Source of the DNA: Tsuneonella amylolytica
GTDB lineage: Bacteria; Pseudomonadota; Alphaproteobacteria; Sphingomonadales; Sphingomonadaceae
Direction: 5' to 3'
DNA length: 64,000 nt
NCBI RefSeq assembly: GCF_003626915.1
Contig: NZ_CP032570.1
Coordinates: 2,355,001-2,419,000 of the forward strand
In this document: one piece after another, positions 10,787-19,962 of the stretch
Numbering within the stretch: the stretch's first letter is position 1
Layout: each line of letters opens with the position of its first letter
Notes under the pieces: model-generated
What the model saw: only the letters and a program-made list of their open reading frames with translations
What the model was told of the DNA's origin: nothing
Database searches by the model: none
Made by a program: the position numbers and the translations under genes

Positions 10787-11845
10787 ATGCTAGGCGCAAT
10801 TCGACCATTCGCTAACGAGCGCATCACGAAGGATCAGTCACGCTACTTCGATGCGTGGCGGGGTGGCTCGGCCATTGCCGTCTTGCTTGGTCATATCGTC
10901 CCGCTCTATTTCGATGGCGAACGTCTTTTTCCGGCGATGGCTGGCGCTGCCGTCATGGCCTTCTTCTGCATCAGTGGCTTTTTCATTCACAAGTCGATTG
11001 TGAGCAAGCTGCGTGCCGATGGTCTGGATTGGCGCAGCTATGGTGCCGCGCGCATCAACCGTATCGTTCCGACATTCGTTTTCGCTCTCGTGATAACCTG
11101 GGTTTGTTGGGCGATCGCCCCGTATGTATTTGCCAGCGGCACGCGTGCATTCGTCAATCCCACGGTCCGCGAGGTCATCTCTCTCGAAGGGTTCTGGCGA
11201 ACCGCGTTCTTCCTCAACAATTTCCTCGGGTATACGGTCTCGGCCAACGGCCCCTTGTGGTCGCTGTCGTACGAAGTCTGGTTCTACTTCGGGGCGGCAG
11301 CGCTGGCTGCGGGGCTGGCCGGGAATAGGATGGCTTATGCGGCCCTTCTCGTCATCGTGGTTCTGATCATCCTCAACCCACTGTTCATCGTCTGGGGCTT
11401 TTTCTGGGGCATGGGGGGAGTCGTCTCGATCCTTCATGCAAACGACAAGCTGCCAGCTGTGTCCGGGCGCTTCTCGGCGGCGGTCGCGTTGCTGCCGGCG
11501 ATCGGGATCGTGGGCGTGATCCTTGCTCCCGACGATCTTGCCTACTGGGCAACCCCTGTCTTCCAGATGTTGTTCGGTGTGTGGTTTATCGTCCACATGG
11601 TTCGGGCCTTGACCGTCGCTGCGCTGCCCAAAGCTCCTCGTATGGTGGCAGCAGCGGCTTACTCGTACACCCTTTACGTGATCCATTTTCCACTGACATT
11701 GCTTGCTTACGGCATCAACGAAAGTCCGTGGTTTGCCGTGATTGCAGGCATTGCCATTTTGGGTTTCGCGGCTTTGGTGGGCCCAAGGATTGAATCTATC
11801 TCCATCCTGCGCCGACGGCGGCCATCCCCCGTCGTGTCGAGCTAG
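10787..11845 (+). CDS. Acyltransferase 3 family integral membrane protein
   Basis: This 352-aa polytopic membrane protein of the acyltransferase-3 (OatA/NodX-like) family transfers acyl groups to surface sugars or peptidoglycan. Family landmarks are RGGSAIAVLLGH near residue 25 with the conserved histidine, FFCISGFFIHKS, and RINRIVPTF with the conserved arginines. About ten hydrophobic segments follow, and the basic tail RRRRP ends it. The substrate cannot be deduced. Codons such as CTA, CGA, CCA, TCA and ATT are more frequent than in neighbours, which suggests a separate origin. It lies next to tRNA-Tyr. Confidence 0.88.
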   Translation: MLGAIRPFANERITKDQSRYFDAWRGGSAIAVLLGHIVPLYFDGERLFPAMAGAAVMAFFCISGFFIHKSIVSKLRADGLDWRSYGAARINRIVPTFVFALVITWVCWAIAPYVFASGTRAFVNPTVREVISLEGFWRTAFFLNNFLGYTVSANGPLWSLSYEVWFYFGAAALAAGLAGNRMAYAALLVIVVLIILNPLFIVWGFFWGMGGVVSILHANDKLPAVSGRFSAAVALLPAIGIVGVILAPDDLAYWATPVFQMLFGVWFIVHMVRALTVAALPKAPRMVAAAAYSYTLYVIHFPLTLLAYGINESPWFAVIAGIAILGFAALVGPRIESISILRRRRPSPVVSS

Positions 11846-11929
11846 AGAGGCTCGCCGTTCGACGAATTGCACCATCCTTCGTCGACGGTTGACCTTGTCC
11901 CAGTGCTGGCTCGAGACTAATCCGCGACG

Positions 11930-13051
11930 ATGACCAATCCCGTCATCTCGGCCACCGGCCTCTTCACTCCGCCAGAAACGATCTCGAACGAAGAGCTCGT
12001 CGCAAGTTACAACGCCTATGCCGAGCGGTTCAACGCCGAGCGGCATGCCGAGATCGAGGCGGGCGAGACACAGGCGCTGGAGCCGAGCTCCGTCGAATTC
12101 ATCGAGAAGGCGAGCGGCATCAAGGCGCGGCACGTCATGGACAAGGCGAGCGTGCTCGACCCCGAGACCATGTGCCCGCGCATCCCGGAGCGGGCCAACG
12201 ACGAACTGTCGATCATGGCGGAAATCGGGGTGGCGGCGGCGACCCAGGCGCTCGAAGCGGCTGGGCGCGCGCCCTTGGAGGTCGATGCGGTTCTGTGCGC
12301 CGCGTCGAACATGCAGCGCGCCTATCCCGCTATGGCGATCGAGATCCAGCATGCGCTGGGGATCGACGGATTCGGGTTCGACATGAACGTCGCGTGCTCG
12401 TCGGCCACTTTCGGCATTCAGACGGCCGCCGACTACATTCGTGCGGGCAATGCGCGCAGCGTGCTGGTCGTCAGCCCGGAGATCACCAGCGGCCACCTCA
12501 ACTGGCGCGACCGGGACAGCCATTTCATCTTCGGCGACGTCGCGACCGCCGTATTGGTCGAAAGTAGCGACATGGCCCCGGCCGGGCACTGGGACATTCT
12601 CGGCACGAAACTGAAGACCGTCTACTCCAACAATATCCGCAACAACTTCGGCTTCCTCAATCGCACGGCCCCTGGCAGCAGCGACACCGCCGACAAGCTG
12701 TTCGTCCAGGAAGGACGCAAGGTGTTCAAGGAGGTCGTGCCGATGGTCGCGGCGATGATCGTGGAGGAAGCGGAGCGGCTCGGCATCGATCCGCACACCC
12801 TTCGCCGCCTGTGGCTTCACCAGGCGAATGCGGGGATGAACCGGCTCATCGCGCAAAAGGTGCTCGGGCACGAGGCGACGGCCGACGAGAGCCCGACCGT
12901 GCTCGACACGTACGCCAACACCTCCAGCGCCGGTTCGATCATCGCCTTCCACAAGCATTCGTCCGACCTTGCGGCGGGCGACACGGGCCTCATCTGCTCG
13001 TTCGGCGCGGGGTATTCCGCCGGCACCGTCTTCGTGCGCAAGGCGGCTTAG
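11930..13051 (+). CDS. Beta-ketoacyl-ACP synthase III, beta-ketodecanoyl type
   Basis: This is a 373-aa thiolase-fold condensing enzyme. The Cys-His-Asn triad is intact: C156 in NVACSSATFG, H297 in LWLHQANAGMN and N330 in TYANTSSAGS. The long N-terminal insert (AYAERFNAERHAEIE) and the segments FIEKASGIKARHVM and NNIRNNFGFLNR match the Pseudomonas PA3286 group. That enzyme condenses octanoyl-CoA with malonyl-ACP and so feeds beta-oxidation products into fatty acid synthesis. The same reaction is inferred here from similarity. It precedes the phospholipid genes psd-pssA. Confidence 0.85.
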   Translation: MTNPVISATGLFTPPETISNEELVASYNAYAERFNAERHAEIEAGETQALEPSSVEFIEKASGIKARHVMDKASVLDPETMCPRIPERANDELSIMAEIGVAAATQALEAAGRAPLEVDAVLCAASNMQRAYPAMAIEIQHALGIDGFGFDMNVACSSATFGIQTAADYIRAGNARSVLVVSPEITSGHLNWRDRDSHFIFGDVATAVLVESSDMAPAGHWDILGTKLKTVYSNNIRNNFGFLNRTAPGSSDTADKLFVQEGRKVFKEVVPMVAAMIVEEAERLGIDPHTLRRLWLHQANAGMNRLIAQKVLGHEATADESPTVLDTYANTSSAGSIIAFHKHSSDLAAGDTGLICSFGAGYSAGTVFVRKAA

Positions 13052-13089
13052 GCTTGTGAGCGGCTGCGCGACGACCTAAGCCTTCGCCG

Positions 13090-13839
13090 ATGGCCGGAGA
13101 GATACTCGACAACAAGGGTCGCGGCGACGCGCACTGGCGCTGGCCTTCGGTTCATCCGGAAGGGCGCAAGTTCGCGCTGATCACCGGCGCGGCCAGTCTC
13201 GTCACCGCCGTCCTAGCATGGGAAACGATCGCGTGGCCGCTCGCCTTCCTGATGCTGGGCGTGCTTGCGTTCTTCCGCGATCCGGAACGGGTCGTGCCGC
13301 AGGGCGACAACCTCATCGTGTCGCCTGCCGACGGGCTGGTGTCGCTCATCGCGGAGGTCGAACCTCCGGCCGAACTGCGGATCGACGACGGCAGCGGCGC
13401 CCCGGGTCTGGGAGCGGGACCGGTTACCCGCATTTCCATCTTCATGTCGGTGTTCGACGTCCACATCAACCGTACCCCCATCGGCGGGACCGTGAGGCGG
13501 GTCGTCTACATCCCCGGCAGGTTCATGAACGCGGACCTCGACAAGGCGAACGAGGAAAACGAACGCCAGCACATTCTGGTCGAGCGGGCGGATGGTATTG
13601 CGGTCGGGTTTACCCAGATCGCCGGTCTGGTGGCGCGAAGGATCGTGCCGTTCGTCAAGCCCGGCGACATGGTCGCAGCCGGGCAGCGGGTGGGCCTGAT
13701 CCGCTTCGGCAGCCGGGTGGATGTTTATCTCCCCGCCGGGACCAGCGCGAAAGTCGTACTGGGTCAGACGGTGGTCGCGGGTGAAACGGTGCTTGCGGAA
13801 AGCGGCACGCAGATACTGATCGAAGGGGTGAGCCAGTAA
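13090..13839 (+). CDS. psd: Phosphatidylserine decarboxylase proenzyme
   Basis: This enzyme converts phosphatidylserine to phosphatidylethanolamine at the inner membrane. The protein is 249 aa, the short alphaproteobacterial form. It self-cleaves at a Gly-Ser bond: Ser208 in the [11 protein letters not shown] motif becomes the pyruvoyl group. The N-terminal hydrophobic hairpin ([26 protein letters not shown]) and the [13 protein letters not shown] segment are typical. Its TAA stop overlaps the pssA start by one base, so the two enzymes that act in sequence are probably co-expressed. Confidence 0.94.
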   Translation: MAGEILDNKGRGDAHWRWPSVHPEGRKFALITGAASLVTAVLAWETIAWPLAFLMLGVLAFFRDPERVVPQGDNLIVSPADGLVSLIAEVEPPAELRIDDGSGAPGLGAGPVTRISIFMSVFDVHINRTPIGGTVRRVVYIPGRFMNADLDKANEENERQHILVERADGIAVGFTQIAGLVARRIVPFVKPGDMVAAGQRVGLIRFGSRVDVYLPAGTSAKVVLGQTVVAGETVLAESGTQILIEGVSQ

Positions 13840-14696
13840 TGCCGGACGAAACGCCGAGGATCGGCCCGAAGGCGGCAGAGGATGAGATTCCGCTGCGACC
13901 ACGCGGCAGGTCTCGCGGGCTGGCCATGCGGGGCGTGGTACCCAACGCGATCACCGCGGCGGCCATGTGCGCCGGGCTGACCGGTATCCGGTTCGCAATC
14001 GGCGGAATGTGGAAGGAGGCCGTTTTGGCCGTCGTCCTTGCCGGCGTGCTGGACGGGATCGACGGGCGAATGGCGCGGCTGCTCAAGGCACAGTCGCGGT
14101 TCGGGGCGGAGCTCGACAGCCTCGCCGATTCGCTCAGCTTCGGCACGGCGCCCGCGCTGATTCTGTTCCTCTGGTCGCTCGGCGATCTGACCCGGCTCGG
14201 CTGGTTTGCCGCACTGGCGTTCGCAATCGCGGGGGCCCTGCGGCTGGCACGCTTCAACGCGCAGATCGACGTGAAGGAGCAGCCGCACAAATCGGCGGGT
14301 TTCCTGACCGGTATTCCCGCGCCGGTGGGGGCGGGGCTGGCGTTCCTGCCGGTCTACCTGTGGCTGGCGACTGGCGAGCCTCTGTTCCGCGATCCGCGCC
14401 TCGTGGCGCCGTGGACCGCGTTCGTCGGATTCCTGATGATTTCCAATCTCGCCACGCTCAGCTGGGGGCGGATGCGTCCGCGCAGCGACGTGCGGCTGGC
14501 GGTAATCGCGATCGTCGGTCTGGTGTTCGCGGCCCTGTTGCTGGAACCGTGGTGGACGTTGTCGGCGATCTGCCTCGGCTATCTCGCCACGATGCCCTGG
14601 TCGATCGCGCGTTATGCGCGGATCAAGCGGCAGCGCGCAGCGGCCGCGAGACCTGTGCCCGAACCGTTCGACGCTGCGACGCGCGATTTGCACTGA
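13839..14696 (+). CDS. pssA: CDP-diacylglycerol--serine O-phosphatidyltransferase
   Basis: PssA (285 aa) makes phosphatidylserine from CDP-diacylglycerol and serine, supplying Psd encoded just upstream. The CDP-alcohol phosphatidyltransferase motif is complete: D72, D75-G76, A79-R80, G89, D93 and D97. Several membrane helices follow. The N-terminus carries an extra basic, polar stretch of about 30 residues. The ATG at 13839 overlaps the psd stop. The 3' end overlaps a small antisense ORF. Confidence 0.94.
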   Translation: MPDETPRIGPKAAEDEIPLRPRGRSRGLAMRGVVPNAITAAAMCAGLTGIRFAIGGMWKEAVLAVVLAGVLDGIDGRMARLLKAQSRFGAELDSLADSLSFGTAPALILFLWSLGDLTRLGWFAALAFAIAGALRLARFNAQIDVKEQPHKSAGFLTGIPAPVGAGLAFLPVYLWLATGEPLFRDPRLVAPWTAFVGFLMISNLATLSWGRMRPRSDVRLAVIAIVGLVFAALLLEPWWTLSAICLGYLATMPWSIARYARIKRQRAAAARPVPEPFDAATRDLH

Positions 14697-14895
14697 CGGG
14701 GCGAAGGACCGGCATCGCCGCATGCCCGGCGACATCGGCGAACGTCACGGTAATCCGCCGGTCGCTCGCCAAACGAACCATGTCGCCCCGAAACAGCCGG
14801 AATGCATTCCGGCCGCGAATAGCTGCGTCCGCAAGCGCGAATGCACTGGCGACGGCGACGGTAGCGAGCAAAGCGATGGACAGGACGGCGATCAT
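14623..14895 (-). CDS. Hypothetical small secreted or membrane-anchored protein
   Basis: This 90-aa ORF converges on pssA and overlaps its last 74 nt. It begins with a hydrophobic segment (MIAVLSIALLATVAVASAFALA), either a signal peptide or a membrane anchor. A basic, arginine-rich remainder follows (GRNAFRLFRGDMVRLASDRR). An AGAAGG ribosome binding site lies about 9 nt before the ATG, which supports translation. I recognise no family. The overlap with pssA means the C-terminus could be shorter in reality. Confidence 0.5.
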   Translation of the reverse strand: MIAVLSIALLATVAVASAFALADAAIRGRNAFRLFRGDMVRLASDRRITVTFADVAGHAAMPVLRPVSANRASQRRTVRAQVSRPLRAAA

Positions 14896-15152
14896 CGGAC
14901 GGTACCTTCTTGGCGACCCCGGCTGTTCGTCACGATGTTGACAGCCTGTGGACGACTAGTGGAAAACCTCACGTCGAGGGCGGTTCCCGCGACTCGTTCC
15001 AATGTTCCCTTTTTGTTCCCCTCCGTCAAGCGATTACGCGCCAGGCGAAGGCTGATGTGCGACGAAACGAGGGTGGATTTTTCCCTGCGCGGTCGCTAAG
15101 TGCCCCGCCGTCGTCGGCGAATCCCCTTGGATCGCAGCAGGCAAATCCACAT
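14896..15152. other. Intergenic region upstream of rpsB
   Basis: Nothing is recognised here apart from likely promoters for the divergent small ORF and for rpsB. A TTGACA hexamer lies at 14938-14943 without a convincing -10 partner on the plus strand. No ORF with a credible start is present. The structured part of the rpsB leader begins at 15153. Confidence 0.4.
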
Positions 15153-15210
15153 GGAGAGCACCATATACCGGTGCCGCGCGGCGGGATCACCGCCCCGGTT
15201 CCAGCTCTCC
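15153..15210 (+). promoter_or_regulatory. Structured rpsB leader RNA (candidate S2 autoregulatory element)
   Basis: Three nested helices can be drawn in the 5' leader of rpsB. GGAGAGC (15153-15159) pairs with GCTCTCC (15204-15210). ACCGG (15167-15171) pairs with CCGGT (15195-15199). GGCGG (15180-15184) pairs with CCGCC (15190-15194) around a GATCA loop. The element ends 27 nt before the rpsB ATG, with the ribosome site GGAAAGGA between them. In gammaproteobacteria the rpsB-tsf operon is known to be feedback-regulated through its leader. A similar role here is inference. Confidence 0.45.
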
Positions 15211-15237
15211 AGAGGTTCAACCGGAAAGGAATTACCT

Positions 15238-15996
15238 ATGGCGGCTCCGACCGTCTCCATGCAGCAACTCATCGAGGCCGGCGCGCACTTCGGCCACCAG
15301 ACCCACCGCTGGAACCCGCGGATGAAGCCGTACATTTTCGGCGCCCGCAATGGTGTGCACATCATCGACCTGTCGCAGACCGTGCCGCTGATGGCGCGCG
15401 CGCTCGACTTCATCCAGGATACCGTTCGTTCGGGCGGCAAGGTCCTGTTCGTCGGCACCAAGCGCCAGGCGCAGGAGCCGATCGCCGAGGCCGCCCGCCG
15501 TTCGGGCCAGCATTTCGTCAACCACCGCTGGCTGGGCGGCATGCTCACCAACTGGAAGACGATCTCGGGCTCGATCCGCGAACTGAAGAACCTCGAGGAA
15601 ATGCTTTCGGGCGACACGAGCGGCCTCACCAAGAAGGAAGTGCTCAACCTTACCCGCAAGCGCGACAAGCTCGAGCTCTCGCTCGGCGGCATCCGCGACA
15701 TGGGCGGCGTGCCCGACGTGATGTTCGTGATCGACGCGAACAAGGAAGACCTCGCGATCAAGGAAGCCGGCGTGCTCGGCATCCCAGTCGTCGCGGTGCT
15801 CGATTCGAACGTCGATCCCAGCGGCATCGCCTTCCCGATCCCGGGCAACGACGACGCTGCGCGCGCGGTGCGCCTCTACTGCGACGCGGTCGCCGAAGCG
15901 GCCAGCACCGGCAAGGGCAAGGCCACCGTAGATTCGGGCGAGGACATCGGCGCGATGGCCGAGCCCCCGGCCGAAGCCGCCGCTGCCGAAGCGTAA
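15238..15996 (+). CDS. rpsB: 30S ribosomal protein S2
   Basis: S2 (252 aa) binds at the head-body junction of the 30S subunit and is needed for S1 attachment. Signature segments are [28 protein letters not shown] and [15 protein letters not shown] short Ala/Glu-rich tail ends the protein. The ATG at 15238 follows GGAAAGGA. Earlier in-frame codons lie inside the structured leader and are not used. tsf follows after 78 nt, separated by a hairpin. Confidence 0.97.
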   Translation: MAAPTVSMQQLIEAGAHFGHQTHRWNPRMKPYIFGARNGVHIIDLSQTVPLMARALDFIQDTVRSGGKVLFVGTKRQAQEPIAEAARRSGQHFVNHRWLGGMLTNWKTISGSIRELKNLEEMLSGDTSGLTKKEVLNLTRKRDKLELSLGGIRDMGGVPDVMFVIDANKEDLAIKEAGVLGIPVVAVLDSNVDPSGIAFPIPGNDDAARAVRLYCDAVAEAASTGKGKATVDSGEDIGAMAEPPAEAAAAEA

Positions 15997-16023
15997 GAAG
16001 CGCTTCCCACACCTGACCAGGCG

Positions 16024-16046
16024 CGCCGGGACCCAGCGTCCCGGCG
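16024..16046 (+). other. Hairpin between rpsB and tsf
   Basis: A 9-bp perfect stem, CGCCGGGAC (16024-16032) with GTCCCGGCG (16038-16046), and a 5-nt loop lie between the two genes. There is no T run, so it is not a standard terminator. It may act as a processing or stability element that tunes the S2 to EF-Ts ratio. Confidence 0.5.
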
Positions 16047-16074
16047 CCGCAACCGTTTAAGAAGGAATACGATC

Positions 16075-17001
16075 ATGGCCGCTTTCACCGCCGCCGATGT
16101 CAAGAACCTGCGCGAGAAGACCGGCGCGGGCATGATGGATGCCAAGAAGGCTCTCGAAGCCTCCAACGGCGACATCGAGGCCGCGGTCGACGCGCTGCGC
16201 GCCAAGGGCCTTGCCACCGCCGCCAAGAAGTCGAGCCGCACCGCGGCCGAGGGTCTCGTCGGCGTGGCCGTCGAAGGCACGAAGGGCGTGGCCGTCGAAG
16301 TGAACTCGGAAACCGACTTCGTCGCCAAGAACGACCAGTTTCAAGACTTCGTCCGCAAGACGACCGAGGTCGCGCTGAACGAAGGCGCTGCCGACGTCGA
16401 GGCGCTGAAGGCAGCCGCCTATCCGGGTGGCGGCACCGTCGCCGAGAAGCTGACCGACAACGTCGCGACCATCGGCGAGAACCAGCAGGTCCGCCGCATC
16501 AAGCACGTCGAAGTGTCGAACGGCGTCGTCGTGCCTTACGTCCACAATGCCGCCGCGCCGAACCTCGGCAAGATCGGCGTGCTGGTGGCGCTCGAAAGCG
16601 AAGCCGATGCCGCCACGCTCGAGGCGCTCGGCAAGCAGCTCGCGATGCACATCGCCGCCGCGTTCCCGCAGGCGCTGAATGCCGACGGCCTCGACGCCGA
16701 AGTCATCGAGCGCGAGCGCAAGGTCGCTGCCGAAAAGGCCGCCGAAAGCGGTAAGCCCGCCGAAGTCCAGGCCAAGATGGTCGACGGCGCCATCGCCAAG
16801 TTCGCCAAGGAGAACGCTCTCCTCAGCCAGCTGTTCGTGATGGACAACAAGACCTCCATCAGCGACGTCGTGGCCAAGGTAGGCAAGGACGCCGGTTCGC
16901 CTATCGTGCTGAAGGACTACGTCCGCTTCCAGCTCGGCGAAGGCATCGAGAAGGAAGAAAGCGACTTCGCCGCCGAAGTCGCCGCGGCGGTCAAGGGCTG
17001 A
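16075..17001 (+). CDS. tsf: Elongation factor Ts
   Basis: EF-Ts (308 aa) is the guanine nucleotide exchange factor of EF-Tu. The N-terminal UBA-like domain has [16 protein letters not shown]. It is followed by the [10 protein letters not shown] signature and the core and dimerisation domains, ending in [26 protein letters not shown] lies ahead of the ATG. It forms the usual rpsB-tsf pair. A strong hairpin lies downstream. Confidence 0.97.
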   Translation: MAAFTAADVKNLREKTGAGMMDAKKALEASNGDIEAAVDALRAKGLATAAKKSSRTAAEGLVGVAVEGTKGVAVEVNSETDFVAKNDQFQDFVRKTTEVALNEGAADVEALKAAAYPGGGTVAEKLTDNVATIGENQQVRRIKHVEVSNGVVVPYVHNAAAPNLGKIGVLVALESEADAATLEALGKQLAMHIAAAFPQALNADGLDAEVIERERKVAAEKAAESGKPAEVQAKMVDGAIAKFAKENALLSQLFVMDNKTSISDVVAKVGKDAGSPIVLKDYVRFQLGEGIEKEESDFAAEVAAAVKG

Positions 17002-17037
17002 TCGCTCGGGCGCTGCGCCCTCGATCTTTGCTACCGT

Positions 17038-17919
17038 TCACGGCCGCCGGAGCGATCCGGCGGCCGTTTGCGTTGCGACAGGACGCACGTCGATCACCCA
17101 TATCTCGGGCTGGGTGAACAGGCGAAACGGCAGTACGCTCGTTCCCAGGCCGGCGCTCGTGACGAGGGTGTTGCCGCGTTCGCGTATGACGCCGCAGGCA
17201 TATTTGCCGCCGTATCGCGAGTTGGTGACCGGCGCGCCGCCCCACGGCCAGCCGATCTGTCCGCAGTGTGTGTGTCCGGCGAGCATCAGGCCCGTGTCCG
17301 CCGAGAGGCGCGGGAAGGGATCGGGACTGTGGCTGAGGACCACGCCGCCGCGCCCCATTCTGGCCAACTGTCCGGCGACCCGCCCGACCCGGGCATGGCC
17401 GGTATAGGCATCGTCGATCCCTGCCACCAGCAGGCCGCCGACGTTGGCGACCTCGTTGCGCAGCGTGCCTATGCCGATGCGCGCCAGTTCGCGTTCCAGT
17501 TCGCCTGCATCGCGCCAGTGGTCGTGATTGCCCGGCACCGCGAGCCGCACCGTGCGCCGGTCGAGACCGGCCAACGGGGCGACAGCCGCGCGGGTCGAAT
17601 AGCGACGGGTGGCGAGCCAGCGATCGGTGACGAAGTCGCCTGCAAAGAGCACGAGATCGGGCTTCATCGCGTCGACCTCCGCCGCGATCCGCGCGAGCCG
17701 CGACGGCGGCATGTCGGGCGCTGCAACGTGCAGGTCGCTGAGGAGGACGATCCGGCGCGGATTCGCGGGACCGGCCGCCATGGGGACGGCTACAGACAGA
17801 TGGCGGGTCACTGGGTCGCGCATCGTGTCGTGCCAGGCCCTCGCGACCAGCGTAACGGCAATCGCCGCGACGAGGACAGCCCAAAACCGCCATCCGGGCT
17901 TTCCCTTTGCTTGCCACAT
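17038..17919 (-). CDS. Membrane-anchored metallophosphoesterase
   Basis: This 293-aa calcineurin-like phosphoesterase has one N-terminal membrane helix ([14 protein letters not shown]). The metal-binding motifs are complete: LSDLHV (D62, H64), AGDFVTD, GNHDHW, the histidine in LSHSPDPFP, and GHTHCGQ. The family includes UDP-diacylglucosamine hydrolase-like and YkuE-like enzymes. YkuE-type proteins hydrolyse phospholipid- or nucleotide-linked phosphodiesters at the membrane. The substrate is unknown here. It lies on the opposite strand between tsf and pyrH. Its stop codon overlaps a hairpin. Confidence 0.88.
   Translation of the reverse strand: MWQAKGKPGWRFWAVLVAAIAVTLVARAWHDTMRDPVTRHLSVAVPMAAGPANPRRIVLLSDLHVAAPDMPPSRLARIAAEVDAMKPDLVLFAGDFVTDRWLATRRYSTRAAVAPLAGLDRRTVRLAVPGNHDHWRDAGELERELARIGIGTLRNEVANVGGLLVAGIDDAYTGHARVGRVAGQLARMGRGGVVLSHSPDPFPRLSADTGLMLAGHTHCGQIGWPWGGAPVTNSRYGGKYACGVIRERGNTLVTSAGLGTSVLPFRLFTQPEIWVIDVRPVATQTAAGSLRRP
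17040..17070 (+). terminator. Probable bidirectional terminator after tsf
   Basis: ACGGCCGCCGGA (17040-17051) and TCCGGCGGCCGT (17056-17067) form a perfect 12-bp stem with a GCGA loop, followed by TTG. The T run is short. The hairpin sits 38 nt after tsf and also lies within the last codons of the convergent metallophosphoesterase gene. It could therefore stop transcripts from both sides. Confidence 0.65.
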
Positions 17920-17973
17920 GCTTCATGGCTAAGGAGCCGCAACCCCAGTCGCAACACGGAAAAATCACGCCCC

Positions 17974-18693
17974 ATGGCCTTGCCCCCGATGAAACGCGTG
18001 TTGCTCAAGCTTTCGGGCGAGGTGCTCATGGGCGGGCAGCAGTTCGGGATCGACCCGTCGTTCGTCATGGAACTGGCGAAGGAAGTGAAGGCCGCGAAAG
18101 AGACCGGCCTCGAAATCTGTCTCGTCATCGGCGGGGGCAACATCTTCCGCGGCATGGCCGGGGCGGCGCAGGGCATGGACCGCGCGCAGGCCGATTACAT
18201 GGGTATGCTGGCCACCGTCATGAACGCGCTCGCGATGCAGAGCGCGCTCGAACAGCTCGGCGTGCAGACCCGCGTGCAGTCGGCCGTGCAGATGGACACG
18301 GTGTGCGAACCGGTGATCCGCCGGCGCGCCGAAAGGCACCTCGAGAAGGGGCGCGTGGTGATCTTCGCGGCCGGTGTCGGCGCCCCCTATTTCACGACCG
18401 ACAGTGGCGCGGCGCTGCGCGCGGCCGAGATGCGCTGCGACGCGCTGCTCAAGGGCACCAGCGTCGACGGGGTGTACGACAGCGATCCGAAGACGAACCC
18501 GCAGGCGCAGCGTTTCGAAACCGTCACTTACGACAGGGTGCTGGCAGACAATCTCAAGGTGATGGACGCTTCCGCCGTCGCGCTGTGCCGCGACAACGGC
18601 ATCCCGATCGTGGTCTTCTCGATCCGCGAACAGGGCAATCTGGCCAAGGTGCTGGAGGGGCGGGGTGTCCAGACGATAGTGCAAGGAAGCTGA
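17974..18693 (+). CDS. pyrH: Uridylate kinase (UMP kinase)
   Basis: PyrH (239 aa) phosphorylates UMP to UDP in pyrimidine nucleotide synthesis and belongs to the amino acid kinase fold. Visible motifs are [35 protein letters not shown] and [11 protein letters not shown] use ATG 17974; ATG 17989 ([10 protein letters not shown]) is a plausible alternative. frr follows after two bases. Confidence 0.96.
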   Translation: MALPPMKRVLLKLSGEVLMGGQQFGIDPSFVMELAKEVKAAKETGLEICLVIGGGNIFRGMAGAAQGMDRAQADYMGMLATVMNALAMQSALEQLGVQTRVQSAVQMDTVCEPVIRRRAERHLEKGRVVIFAAGVGAPYFTTDSGAALRAAEMRCDALLKGTSVDGVYDSDPKTNPQAQRFETVTYDRVLADNLKVMDASAVALCRDNGIPIVVFSIREQGNLAKVLEGRGVQTIVQGS

Positions 18694-18695
18694 TC

Positions 18696-19253
18696 ATGGC
18701 GAAATACGACAAGTCCGATATCGAACGCCGGATGAAGGGCGCGGTGGAAAGCCTGAAGGGCGACCTTTCGGGCCTGCGCACCGGGCGCGCGAATACCAGC
18801 CTGCTCGATCCCGTGGTGGTTGAGGTCTACGGCGCGATGATGCCGCTGAACCAGGTGGCGACCGTCTCCACGCCGGAGCCGCGCATGCTGAGCGTGCAGG
18901 TGTGGGACAAGTCGAACCTCACCGCGGTCGAGAAGGGGATCGCCAAGTCGAACCTGGGGCTCAATCCGATGATCGACGGCCAGACTCTGCGCCTGCCGTT
19001 GCCCGACCTCACCGAGGAGCGTCGCAAGGACCTCGCCAAGATCGCCGGCGAATACGGCGAGAAGGCCAAGATCGCGATCCGCAACGTCCGGCGCGACGGG
19101 ATGGAAGCACTGAAGGACGACGAGAAGAAGAAGGACATCTCCGAGGACGACCGCAAGCGGTCGGAGGACGAAGTCCAGAAACTGACCGACGCGCACGTCG
19201 CCGACACCGACAAGGCGGTCGAGGCGAAGGTGAAGGAAATCCTCTCGCAGTGA
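18696..19253 (+). CDS. frr: Ribosome recycling factor
   Basis: RRF (185 aa) splits post-termination ribosomes together with EF-G. The family features are the LRTGRANTSLLDPVVVEVYG segment, IAKSNLGLNP, and RRDGMEALKDDEKKKDISEDD at the domain junction. CAAGGA is the ribosome site. It is in the conserved pyrH-frr-uppS order. Confidence 0.97.
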   Translation: MAKYDKSDIERRMKGAVESLKGDLSGLRTGRANTSLLDPVVVEVYGAMMPLNQVATVSTPEPRMLSVQVWDKSNLTAVEKGIAKSNLGLNPMIDGQTLRLPLPDLTEERRKDLAKIAGEYGEKAKIAIRNVRRDGMEALKDDEKKKDISEDDRKRSEDEVQKLTDAHVADTDKAVEAKVKEILSQ

Positions 19254-19278
19254 CGCGGCGGGGAATCGGAGACGGTTG

Positions 19279-19962
19279 ATGGGCGAGGGGGCGGAGGGCG
19301 CGCGCCACGTCGCCATCATCATGGACGGCAACGGTCGCTGGGCGAAGGCCCGGCACTTGCCGCGCGCCATCGGCCACCAGCGCGGGGTGGAGGCGGTGCG
19401 CAAACTCGTGCGCAGCCTCAAGGACACATCGATCGAGTGCCTGACACTCTATGCCTTCAGTTCCGAGAACTGGAAGCGCCCGGAGGACGAGGTCGGCGAT
19501 CTCATGAACCTGATGCGCAAGTTCGTGAAATCGGACCTGCCGGAGTTCATATCGAACGATGTGAAGCTGCACATTCTCGGGGATTGGCGGGGACTTGCGC
19601 CCGATATCGTCGAAATGCTCGAGGATGCGCTGGAACGCACCAGCAACGGGTCGCGCACGCTGGCGGTGGCCCTCAACTACGGCTCGCAGCAGGAGATCGC
19701 GCGGGCCGCGAGCGCCGCGGCGCGGGAAGGCGACATCACGCCCGACGCCATTGCGCGGCATCTCGATACCGCGGCGCTGCCGCCGCTCGACCTGCTGATC
19801 CGAACCAGCGGGGAGGTGCGGCTGTCGAACTTCCTGCTATGGCAATGCGCCTATGCCGAGATGATGTTCGTCGATACGCTGTGGCCCGATTTCACGCCCG
19901 CTCATCTTGCGGAAGCGCTCGAACAATTCGCGGGTCGGGAGAGACGATATGGCGGACGTTGA
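19279..19962 (+). CDS. uppS: Undecaprenyl diphosphate synthase (cis-prenyltransferase)
   Basis: UppS (227 aa) builds the C55 lipid carrier for peptidoglycan and surface sugars from FPP and IPP. The catalytic aspartate D16 is in IIMDGNGRWA, and the C-terminal signature appears as RTSGEVRLSNFLLWQCAYAE. The commoner residue at the Val position is Gln. GGAG lies 7 nt before ATG 19279. It overlaps cdsA by 14 nt. Confidence 0.95.
   Translation: MGEGAEGARHVAIIMDGNGRWAKARHLPRAIGHQRGVEAVRKLVRSLKDTSIECLTLYAFSSENWKRPEDEVGDLMNLMRKFVKSDLPEFISNDVKLHILGDWRGLAPDIVEMLEDALERTSNGSRTLAVALNYGSQQEIARAASAAAREGDITPDAIARHLDTAALPPLDLLIRTSGEVRLSNFLLWQCAYAEMMFVDTLWPDFTPAHLAEALEQFAGRERRYGGR

Noticed and set aside
10838-12958. 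Long minus-strand reading frame of about 700 codons
   Set aside because: It runs antisense to the acyltransferase and the KAS III, which have clear motifs. Its composition is the Arg/His/Asp-rich pattern of a GC-rich shadow frame.
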